From assembly GCA_004335835.1 (NCBI GenBank), contig RWJK01001485.1, forward strand, positions 1 through 64,000: a stretch of 64,000 nucleotides of DNA. The letters are read 5' to 3'. The notes beneath the pieces are model-generated. The model had not been told where the DNA came from. It was given only the letters and a program-made list of their open reading frames with translations, and did not search any database. This stretch comes from Scenedesmus sp. ARA3. Taxonomy: Eukaryota > Chlorophyta > Chlorophyceae > Sphaeropleales > Scenedesmaceae. The position numbers and the translations under genes are program-made. This document shows, piece by piece, positions 1 through 11,129 of this stretch (position 1 is the first letter of the stretch; the number at the start of each line of letters is the position of its first letter).

Positions 1-266
1 TCCTGCACTTGCTGCTGGGCAGCAGCATAGGACGGCAGCGCCGTGTCAGCGCGCCATGCCTTGTGAATCTCCCGGCACTTGGCCAGCAGCCTCTGCTTGA
101 AGCTAGGCCACCAGACAAGGCGGGCAGGGTCGGATGCTGGCTCCCCCTGCAGCGCGACAAGCACCCATGCCTTCAGCTGGGCGCGGTGGGGCAGGCTGCT
201 CCAGAAGTCCACACGGGCACGGGCGCAGGGTAGCGGCACCGTCGTGCTTCCCAAGCCTGATGAGAC
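1..266 (-). CDS. Coding-like exon fragment at the window edge, function unknown
   Basis: On the minus strand one frame stays open from about position 266 to the window edge, giving a roughly 88-residue fragment. It is rich in Trp and Arg, with local motifs such as DFWSSLPHRAQLKAW and LVWWPSFKQRLLAKC, and it has none of the poly-Ala or poly-Gln runs common in the window's non-coding frames. The 3' end is cut by the window edge and no start codon or clear acceptor can be fixed; several AG dinucleotides near 266-290 are possible acceptors. I do not recognise the family. The composition is compatible with a real exon or with part of a retroelement protein, and the adjacent tRNA gene would be a typical retroelement target. 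That last point is speculation. Confidence 0.35.
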
Positions 267-358
267 GTGCCTGCCCCCTGTGGCCTGGCATGCTCCCAGC
301 AGCCCAGAGCTGCTGCCTGCCTGCCTGCCGAGTTGGTGCCGTCCGTCTGCTTCAACGC

Positions 359-430
359 GGGAACTTGGTCTAGTGGTATGATTCTCGCTTAGGGTGCGAG
401 AGGTCGCGGGTTCAATTCCCGCAGTTCCCC
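359..430 (+). tRNA. trnP(AGG): tRNA-Pro (anticodon AGG)
   Basis: A complete cloverleaf can be folded by eye. The 7-bp acceptor stem GGGAACT/AGTTCCC pairs 359-365 with 423-429, and the discriminator is C430. The D arm lies at 368-382 with its GG. The anticodon stem CTCGC/GCGAG is at 384-388 and 396-400 around the 7-nt loop TTAGGGT, which places anticodon AGG at 391-393. The T stem GCGGG/CCCGC carries the invariant TTCAATT loop (411-417). There is no intron, and CCA is not encoded, as expected for a nuclear eukaryotic tRNA. A run of five T (462-466) downstream would serve as the Pol III terminator. Confidence 0.96.
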
Positions 431-461
431 ACCTCGGCTGGTGATACAGGCTGTCGTTACG

Positions 462-466
462 TTTTT
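462..466 (+). terminator. Pol III T-run terminator of the tRNA-Pro gene
   Basis: Five consecutive T residues lie 32 nt after the tRNA discriminator base, the usual RNA polymerase III stop signal. Confidence 0.55.
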
Positions 467-1013
467 GGTAAAACTTCTCAGCCTTGCGTGATCGGCCTTG
501 ACCAGCGACATCCGACGGCCCCGGCAGCCGTGGGGCGCAATCGCGGGCCCGCCAGGTTATGGAAACGTTCAAGAATATTACATTGTTGAACCTGCCAGGC
601 TGTTCACGCCGCCCAGACTCAGGCTGCAACTGCGCAGGTGATGTCGCTTGGATTGCTTGCGCGCTTGCCAACAAGCGCCTACTGCAACTGCTGCTGCTGC
701 TGAGCATGCCAAGGACTTTCAACCGCTACTTCCAGCACAGCACACCATGCAATGCCTCCCTCCACACACATCAAAGCTTCCAGGTCCACACAGCCCCAAA
801 ACATCAAAGCACAAAGGAGGCCCTTGTGTCCTGCCTGCCTGAGCTTCGTTGCGCGCTGAGCGGCTCAACTCATGGCAAAAGCAAACTGCCGTCAATGCTC
901 GCACTCATTTGACAATATCTTGAACTGCTCAACACACCTACAGCAAATGAATTGATGCACCGGACGACAGCCCACAAAAACTGCTGCAGAACAACATCAC
1001 TTCAACGCCTACC

Positions 1014-1140
1014 CATCCAGCCCCTTAGGCCGCCGATACAGCCGCAGCAGCAGCAAGCTCGCAACAACTGACACACTGCTCACTGCCATTGCCACAGCAG
1101 CGATCCAGGGGGGCGTCATTCAGTGGTTGAGCGGGGTACA
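1014..1140 (-). repeat. Exon echo: copy of the last ATPase exon, downstream of the gene
   Basis: The minus strand reads as a diverged copy of the C-terminal ATPase segment (compare [17 protein letters not shown] with [17 protein letters not shown] in the gene), including the LYRRPKGL end. It lies beyond the stop codon, so the tandem duplication extended past the end of the coding region. Confidence 0.8.
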
Positions 1141-1251
1141 GCAAGCCAGCACTTGCACCCGCACGAGTGTTACTGCTTAGTAGGATTCAGACAAGCGCCA
1201 TCGCCCCCACATGCTGGACAAACACCAACTGCTGCGGCAAGACAGCATGCG

Positions 1252-4200
1252 CTACCCCTCAAGCCCCTTGGGTCTCCTGTACAGCCGCAGCAGCAGCGAG
1301 CTTGCCACCACCGACACGCTGCTCGCTGCCATTGCCACAGCAGCAATCCAGGGAGGCATCAGCTGATGGCTGATCGGGTACAGCACGCCAGCAGCAACTG
1401 GGATGGCGAGCACGTTGTAGCCGAAAGCCCACAGAAAGTTGAGCTGCATGCGGCGGAAGGCCCTGCAGAAAATAACACAAGGTAACAAGGTGGTGATGTC
1501 AGTTGACAGGGATGGCAGAGACGTTGTAGCCGAAAGCCCACAGGAAGTTGAGCTGCATGCGGCGGAAGGCCCTGCGGGAATTAACACAAAAATAACAAGG
1601 TGATAGTTAAATGACAGGGATGGCGAGCACATTGTAGCCGAAAGCCCACAGGAAGTTGAGCTGCATGCGGCGGAAGGCCCTGCGGGAAATAACACACAAG
1701 TAACAAGGAATCACCTAAGATGGTTTGAGAGTGGCTCCCTCCTCTGGGTTCACCTCCTGCTAAAAAAACGTGTAACTGGTTAACACGGTGGCAATGTCAG
1801 TTGACAAGGATGGCAGGCACGTTGTAGCCAAAAGCCCACAGCAAGTTTACCTGCATGCAGCGGAGGCCTTGCAGGAGTGATAACATGTGCTGCATGACAC
1901 TGTGACTGTTGGTTGCCAGCATGTGCTATTAAAGCCAGCAAACTGGTGAGATGCAACAATCAGAAAGCATAACACCGTCTGTTGCTGGCTGCTCACCTCC
2001 TGATGATGTCAAATGCGACTACCACGTCAGACAGGTGGCTACGCATCAGCACCAGATCAGCAGCCTCCATGGCCACACTGGTACCCAACCACAAAATCCA
2101 CTCATGCACATCATCATACATAAGCATGTCATTCTGAAAGGCTGTTACGTGTTATTTTTGCCTTACCTTCGGCAGATGTCGAAACGCCACCAGCACATCC
2201 AAAAGATGGCTGCGCATCAGCAACTTCCATAGCCACATGAGTACCCAGCCACAACATACATTCATGCACACCATTGTAACGTCATCATGTCTTCCAAAAA
2301 AATGTGTTTCTCCCCTTACCTCCTGCTGATGTCGAACGCCACCACCACATCTGAAAGATGGCTGCGCATCAGCACCACATCCGCAGCCTCCATTGCCACA
2401 TCTGTGCCGCTGCCAATCGCAATGCCGACATCCGCCTCGCTCAGTGCAGGGCTGTCATTGATGCCGTCACCAACCATGGCCACAACACACCGCTGCTGCT
2501 GCTGCTGCTGGCCGCTGCTGCTGCCGCCTTTACTGCCCGCTGTAATTCCGGATCTTCCAGTGCCAAAGCATCTGCTCCACCAGGAGTCGCCGCCCTTGCT
2601 GCTGCTGCTGCTGCTGGCAGATGCCCCTGCCGCAGGCTTGCAGCAGCCGCCAGGCCCACTGCTGCTGCTGCTGCTGCTGCTACCGGCTGTGCCAGCCTTG
2701 AGCTGCTGCACCATCTCCAGCTTGGTTGCAGGCAGCGCCTCAGCCACCACATGCGAGGCTGGGATGCCCAGCTGCGCTGCCAGCACCAGTGCAGCACGCC
2801 TGCAGACGGTCATCGCAGCACACAAACGTTAACAGCAGTCAGACCTGCTAGACAGGTCTAGGCATGACACCCAGCTGCGCTGCCAGCACTAGTGCGGCAC
2901 GCCTGCAGCAGGCCATTGCAGCATGCACACACGCTTCATCGGCAGTCTGCCTTGCACGACACTTGCAGCAAATATGCCAAGATGCCCTGCAAGCACCAGT
3001 GTGGCACGCATGCAGGGCAGCGCAGAAACAGGCCAAGACAGCGCATGCCCACAAATACACACTCAGCAATTGGCCTCTCTTTAAACTTCATTGCAGGTAT
3101 GCCACACATCCTGAGATGTCGAGCAGCACAGGCAGCACAATACACGCAGCAGCTGAAGAAAGACACTGATGGAGACTGCAGCTTGTCCGCGTATTGCAAG
3201 CCGCAGGCGGCGATACAGTTCTGTTTGCAGGCGCCATAGCACAAAACACACACAGGCAGGGGGCCACCCCCAGGTGAAAACACAAGGATAAGCAAGGCGA
3301 CCCCGCAATGCAGCCTGCGTTCGCACCATCGCAGCTCACCTGCTGTCTCCCGTGATCATCCAGCACTGCATGCCGCTCCAGCCAGGCAGCCAGCCCCGGG
3401 TGAATACACAAATATATATATAAGCAAGGCGATAAGCAAGGCGACCCTGCAATGCAGCCTGCCCACCATCTGTCACCGCAGCTGCTGTCTCCCATAATCA
3501 TCCAGCACTGCATGCCGCGCCTTACCATGGCCTGAAAACATCCCGCATACTGCACAACTATCCCAGGCTGCGCTACACGCCCACCATCTGTCACCGCACC
3601 TACTGTCTCCAGTGATCATCCAGCACTGCATGCCCCGCTGCTGCAGCGCAAGCACAGAAGCCCAAAGATCCCCCGCACACCGCACAACTATCCCAGGCTG
3701 TGCTAAAGCATCTGCACCTCCGCCAAGCCACACCCACCACTACAGCTCCGCCAAGCCATACCCATCATCGCAGCTCACCTGCTGTCTCCCGTGATGATCC
3801 AGCACTGCATGCCATACAGAAGGCAGATGGTTTCCAGCGCACTGCACAGCTATCCCAAAGTGTCATACAATTGCGCCAAAGCTCACCTGCTGTCTCCGGT
3901 AATCATCCAGCACTGCATGCCGCGCTGCTGCAGCGCCGCAAGCACCGCAGGAGCCTCCGGCTTTATCGTGTCTGCTACAGCTAACATTGCAGCCACGCTG
4001 CCGCTGACTGCAGCAAGCATCACAGTGGCACCTGATCCCTCTAGCTGCGCCTTTTTCTGCCGCAAAGCTGCTGACAGCTCCACGCCACTTTCCTCCATCC
4101 AGGCAATGTTGCCGATTACAACAGGAATAGCCGCCGCCGCCGCCGCCGCAGCAGCAGCAGCAGCAGGAGAGGGGCTGTCGCGCTTGCTGCAGCAGCCATT

Positions 4201-7200
4201 AGATAGCGCTGCTGCGCTGTCATCGGCTGCCGCGTTGCTGTCTGAGCCAGCAACGCCGCCGTTGCAACAGGCAGACGGCCGGTCCCCAGCTGTGCCTGCT
4301 GCTGGTGCTGCTGCTGCTGCAACACCATTGGCAGTGGTGTGGCAACCAGCAGCACCAGCTGCAGCTGGCACAAACGTGCAGCTAACTCCCCGGCCTGGCT
4401 GTGCAGCGAAGTCCTCTAGCCGTCCGCCTGCCTCTGCTGCCGTGATTCCAAGCGCTGCCACATGCTGCACCACTGCACGCGCCAGGGGATGCTCACTGCC
4501 TGCCTCTACTGCTGCGATCAGCGCCAGCAGGGAACGCTGCTGCTGCTCCAGACAGCTGCTGCTGCTGCTGCTGTTACTGGTTGTTGTTCCACTTGCTGCC
4601 TGTATTGCTTTTGCCTTACAGCAGCTACTGCTGCCATTCATGGCGTGCTGCTGCTGCTGCTGCTGCTGCTGGGTGTCCTGTGGCTCGATCGGCATGCCAT
4701 TGCACACAAACACCACCTGCTGCACTGAGGGCTTGCCAGTGGTCAGGGTGCCTGTCTTGTCAAAGACAACCACCTTGGTCCTGCAGGAGGAGAAGCAGGT
4801 GGATCTCATCAACTTGCGCTGGTGGCAAAGCAGGTGGAGTTCATCTCAAATGCGGAAATGCGGAAGTGTTTCCTTGCACCGAGAGCAGCTCTGCAGCGCT
4901 GAAACTTTAGAGCCACCTACATGTGCGCAAGCTCCAGCGTGCTCCCGCCTTTGATCAGCACCCCCAGCCGTGCCGCAACACCAGTCGCAACCATCACCAC
5001 AGTCGGCGTTGCTAGCCCAAGCGCACACGGGTACGCAATGACCATCACCGCCACTGTGTGCGGCCGACAAACTTCAAGGCTGCGATCGCCAATGTTCTGC
5101 ATTTATGCAGTGCACGCACCACCACAGAACACAGCATCATCACAGAAGCCTTGTCTCACCTGTGTGCAAGCTCCAGCGTGCTCCCCCCCTTGATAAGTAC
5201 CCCCAGCCTTGCCGCCACCCCAGTGGCAACCATCACCACAGTCGGCGTCGCCAGCCCAAGCGCGCAGGGGCACGCAATGACCAGCACAACCACTGTGTGC
5301 AGCCGATTACCATTAAGGCTGTGTCTGAATGCACACTTTAGAAGCACACACACAGCACCACAAACACAAACATTCAGACGCTCCTCAAGTTGTATCTCAC
5401 CTGTGTGCAAGCTCCAGCGTGCTCCCACCCTTGATCAGCACCCCCAGCCGCGCCGCCACACCAGTGGCCACCATCACCACAGTCGGTGTTGCAAGCCCAA
5501 GCGCACACGGGCACGCAATGACCAGCACCGCCACTGTGTGCAGCAGCGCCAGCAGAAAAGGGCTGGTGCCTGGTGGCAGCGCTGATGGATCGAGCTTGTT
5601 GCTCAGGCCGAGGTAGAGCCAGGAGGCAAAGGTGAGCATGGCTAACGCGACGACTGTCGGCACAAACCAGGAGGCGATCGTGTCTGCAAGGGCCTGTGGA
5701 GAAAGCAGAAATGGCAAAAACGGGCAGAGCAGCAGCAGCAGCAGCAGCAGCAGCGGTCAGCAAACCGACGCAACATTGAAGCAAGTATGCAACAGTGCCA
5801 GCATAAAGGGGCTGGTGCCTGGCGGTATTGCTGAGGGATCGAGCTTGTTGCTGAGGCCCAGGTAGAGCCAGGTGGCAAAGGTGAGCATGGCTAGGGCCAC
5901 CACTGTCGGTACGAACCAGGAGGCAATGGCGTCTGCAAGTGCCTGCAACGAAAGTTTTGAAAACAGAAATGCAGAAGCAGGGATGTGAATGGTGCCTTGT
6001 GTGCCTTTGCCGCGGCCACCAGTCACACATTGCTGGACAGCGTGGTGTCAGCGCTGCCGCCATCAAACATTTGAATAAGTAACATGTGTGCCTGCAATGC
6101 ACCAGATTAAGACTGTTACGCCGGCTGGCTTGCCTGGATTGGCGCCTTGTGTGCCTGTGCCGCCGCCACCAGCCGCACAATGCTCGACAGCGTGGTGTCA
6201 GCGCCCACACGCGTTGCCTGGATGTGCAGCAGGCCCGTGCCGTTGACTGTGCCTCCTATGACGCCGTCTCCAGAGCGCTTGGTGACAGGCATGGCCTCGC
6301 CGGTGAGCATGGACTCGTCAACTGCGGTGGATGACGCAGGCAGACAATTTTGCCAACAACCAACACAAGCATGATGCGTTCATGCAGCATGGTGGCAGAA
6401 ATAGTAGTTGAAATAAAACGTGTTGGAGGTTGGGCAGATGCTGTGGGCGGGAAGAGCTACATGCAGAGTGCCCAGCACATTCCGAGCCTTGACACGCAGC
6501 ACATGCGTTTCATTCGACAGCTGGCAGTGTGTCTGCTGTGTGGTGCCCCATACCCGCGGAGGCGCTGTACACCACCACGCCGTCAACAGGTGTAACGTCA
6601 AGTCATTCAACACATGGCTATTCAAGCAAAAGGCTAACGGTGTATCTGCTGCTGAGTGCCCTACCTGCTGAGGCGCCGTAGACCACAACGCCGTCAGCAG
6701 GTGTAACGTCAAGTCATTCAACACATGGCTATTCAAGCAAAAGGCTAACAGTGTATCTGCTGCCGAGTGCCACATACCTGCTGAGGCTCCGTACACCACA
6801 ACGCCGTCAGCAGGCACAGTCGCGCCTGGCGTCACCCGCAGCACGTCCCCAATCTGCAGCAGCAGGCAGCAGGCAAAAGGTATGTCGGGATGTGGAACAC
6901 AGGATGTGACATGCCTGTTGCGATACTGAACATGAGGGAGAGCCCATTGTGATGTACATGAGGACCTAGAAGTGGACACCGCGCGGGGCTGTGAAAACAA
7001 TGTACAGCGGTGTTAACCGAGGCGGTGTGTGCTGCTAGAACATGCAGGATACGCGTGAGCGCAGGAAGCTTTGTAACTGATGGCGGGTGGGTTTTGCTAC
7101 AAACATACTACGGCGACTGCGTCTTTGAAACCGTGTACCTGGATCAGCTCGGCGGGGATCTCCCGCGCGGGAACCACGGACTCGCCGTCACCCCCAAGCG

Positions 7201-10200
7201 TCAGCAGCACAATGCTCTTTTACGACCACCATACAACGCTGTTCCACAGGTAATCACGGCTGCCAAAGTGCTGCAGCAGACTCACCTGGGTAACGCTGCT
7301 CTGCAATAATCTCCCGCGCGGAACCAAGGACTCAACCTACCTAACCAACCGCGCTACTGAGTAACTGGCCGGCTTATGTGCGCTAGTGTCATACATCAGT
7401 GCAGCTTAACAACATGCTATGGTACCAGCGTCACTGTCCCCACTCACTTGATCAGCTCGGCGGGAATCTCCCGCGCAGCAACCACGGACTCGCCATCAGC
7501 CCCAAGCATCAGCAGCACCGCACTCTTCTACAACTACCATACAAAGCTGTTGTGCATTCCATCACGGCCGCCAAAGTCCTACAGAAGATTCACCTGGATC
7601 AGCTCGGCGGGGATCTCCCGTGCGGAAACTATGGACTCGCCGTCATCGCCCAGCGTCAGCAGCACCGCACTCTTCGCGCCAAGCTGCAGCAAGCCCCTCA
7701 CGGCATCGCTCGTCCGCGCTTTCGCCTTCGCTTCGATGTACTTTCCGGCACAAACAAACACCAAAATCAGCACGCTGCTCTCGAAATACACGTGTCCTTG
7801 GTAGCTCGGGTCTGCTGCTGCCAGGGCCATCGAAAAGAGTGAGTCCGCAAAGGCAGCAGTGGTGCCGAGGGCGACCAGCAGGCCCATGTTTGCGGATCCG
7901 TACTTGAGGCCGTGCCAGGCCTGGCGGTAAAAGGGCGCACCCACCAGCACCTGCAGCCGTGCACAGCAGACGATGACAGCAGCAACGGCATCAGGCGGTT
8001 TGTCAGTAACGGACCGTGCCAGGCTTGGCGGTCTGACAGCGCACCCAGGAGCACCTGCACGAAAGTGCAAATTCACGCATGATATGGCAGCAGCAACGGC
8101 AACAGACAGTGTATGCAGGCCCATGTTTGCGGAGCGGTACTTGAGGCCGTGCCAGGCCTGGCGGTAGAACGGCGCACCCACCAGCACCTGCAGGGATATG
8201 CAGGGGTATGCAAAGGGCGGCAGCAGACACAACAGCACAACCGGCACTTGATCTGGTGACTCTGCGAACCGATGAAGCGCAGGAAAGAGGGTGGCGGTGG
8301 AACGGCGCGCCCAACGACACCTGCACAAACAGATAGATATACCGAATTTGATTAGGCACCACTGGTGCCCAGGGCAACCAATAGGCCCATTTCAGCGGAG
8401 CCGTACTTGAGGCCGCGCCAGGCCTGGCGGTAGAACGGCGCACCCACCAGCACTTGTAGCCGTGCACAGCAGACGATGACAGCAGCAACGGCATCAGGCA
8501 GTTTGTTAGTTCCGGACCGTGCCAGGCTTGGCGGTCTGACAGCGCACCCAGGAGCACCTGCACGAAAGTGCATATCCACGCATATGGCGGCAGTAGCAAC
8601 GGTGTTAGGCAGTGCATGCAGGCCCATGTTGGCGGAGCCGTGCTTGAGCCCGTGCCAGGCCTGGCGGTAGAACGGCGCACCCACCAGCACCTGCAGGGGT
8701 AAAGACGATCCAGGAAAAAAATGGCAGCCGGAAAGGCATCAGGCAGTTGTGTAGTCGCTGTGTCGACTACAATAATGAGGCCGTGCCAGGCTTGGTGGTC
8801 TGACACTGTTGCAGACACAATCGGATTCAAATACTACCTTGGCTGCGTGCAGCCTTGTGTTCAATACAAAAATTCCTGTGGCGGCACTCACCTGCACCAC
8901 TGCTGCCAGGATCGCCTCAGCCAGCCATATATACGGAAGCCCTCCAACCACTTTGGGCCCCCGCTCCCACCACTCCATGCCCAGGCCGGGCAGCATGCTG
9001 CTCATGCCCACAAGCGCTACGGGGAGTGCAAATACACTGCCCAGCAGCAGCCGCTTGCGCCACAGCCGTGCCTCACGCTCCATGGGGCCGCTAGGGCCGC
9101 CTGCATAGGGCAGATGGTTGCAGGCACGCAAGCAGACGATGGGGTGAGCGTGTCGAGTGCATGCATGCATGTGCTGCCCTGCCCACAATGCAAAAGATGC
9201 CCAAAGTGCATGCATGCATGCATCAGCACGCCTGCATGCATCAGCCGCCTTCGCCTGAATTGCTGCCCCCTGACCGTGCACAGCACAACACCGTGGTGGT
9301 GACCAGAAACGCACTGTGCCAGTAAGCAAGACAAGTCATTACGAAACTTTCACACCTGCCAAGCCAGCCAGCGCGCTTTGTGCCAGTGCCGCATCAAGCC
9401 CACCCCCTCAACAGCTTCCAGCACATACAACACACCGCTGAGTCAGCATATAACAACCGCTCTGCCGCACCTGCCAGGCCAGCGCGCTTTGTGCCAGTGC
9501 CGCATCAAGCCCACCCCCTCAACAGCTTCCAGCACATACAACACACCGCTGAGTCAGCATTTAACAACCGCTCTCCCGCACCTGCCAGGCCAGTGCGCTC
9601 TGTGCCAGTGCCGCATCAAAGCCCATCCCCTCAACAGCTTCCAGCACATAATCAAACACCGCTGAGTCAGCTAATGACACGTATCCGCACCTGCCAAGCC
9701 AGTCAGCGCGCTTTGTGCCAGTGCCGCATCAAAGCCCACTCCCTCTATGGCCTCCAGCACGTCCCTGGGCCCTGAGGGGCCTGCTGTATCAAACACCACA
9801 GTCGCCTGCTGCGTCAGCAGGCTCACTGACACAGACTGCACGCCTGGCAGCTGCGAGTGCAGTTGTAAAGGAGAGAGACAGGGCGAGCAGCAGCGTAGAT
9901 TATACTTTTGAAAGGGAGGGAGGACAGCAGCGTGATTAGACTGGGAAAGAGCATCAGAACATGCTGCCTGCTGCGTCAGCGGGCTCACTGAGACACACTG
10001 CAGCCAGGCAGCTGCGGGTGCAGTTGCTGAAAGGGAGGGAGGACAGCAGCGTTGATTAGACTGGGAAAGAAGCATCAGAACATGCTGCCTGCTGCGTCAG
10101 CAGGCGCACTGACACACACTGCACGCCAGGCAGCTGCGGGTGCAGTTGTTGACAGAGAGATGGCAAGAGCATGTTAGTGTTTAAGCGAAGTTGTGAAAGC

Positions 10201-11098
10201 AGAGAGAGATAGAGGGACCAGCAGCTCAAGTAAGACTTTCAAAAAAGCGTCAGATGCTGCAGCATGCCACACTGCGATAGGACCGCAGGCAGCAGCGCAT
10301 GTGCACCTTCTCACAGCAAGGCATGTTTACAGTCGCGCTGTCACTCTTTGCTTGCTGCTAGTTAAACAGCTGCTGCTGGTTGGCAGTGGCAAGAGCCTTG
10401 TCTGCACCAGATGACGACACCAGGCATTAGAGCTGGCCACTCACCCTCCTCACTCCCTCTTGCGTGCTTTAGCTTAAAGCAGCACACGTTGCAGCATGCA
10501 AGTAAAGTGGCAAGCGCATCGCTGCATACACGTGACAAAACTCCAGGCGTAACAGCTGTCCACTCACCCTCTTCACTGCCTCCTCCACGCTGCCCACACA
10601 GCTGGCACAGCTCATACCACCAACTGTCAACTGCAGCGTCTCATCCCTGCCAACAGCAGCAGCAGCAGCAGCAGCTCCTGCAGGCTCGCCAGCTGCTGCT
10701 GCTGCTGCTGCTGCACTTGCAGGCCCTTTCCTGGCCTGCTGCTGCACCTGCTGCAGCTTTGCAGGATAGCCCAGGTCGTCTGCTGCTTCTGCTACTGCGT
10801 CCGCGCTGGTCAAACTTTGGTCAAACGTAACGGTCAAACTGCCGGTCAAAAAGTTGGCAGTGGCAGCTGTCACGCCGGGCTGCTTCAGCAAGCCGCCTTC
10901 AAGCGCAGCAACGCAGCTGCCGCAGCTCATCCCGCTGACTTCATACGTGGCTGTTGCTGTGCTGCTTTGCTGCAGCACAATGCCGTTTGCAGCTGCTGCT
11001 GCTGCTGCTGCGGATTTAGGCGCTACAGTAATAGCCACATGCTCCAGCTGCTGCTTGGGTGTCCGCGCAGGCGACAGCGGCGGCAGCAAGTCTCTGGC

Positions 11099-11129
<31 letters not shown>

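Larger units (their letters stand above)
431..1251. other. Intergenic and 3' flank of the copper ATPase
   Basis: No gene of its own is seen between the tRNA and the ATPase stop codon. A minus-strand TGTAA (plus-strand TTACA, 578-582) about 670 nt beyond the stop is the only algal-type polyadenylation motif I noticed. Positions 1014-1140 hold a diverged copy of the last ATPase exon, listed separately. Confidence 0.5.
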
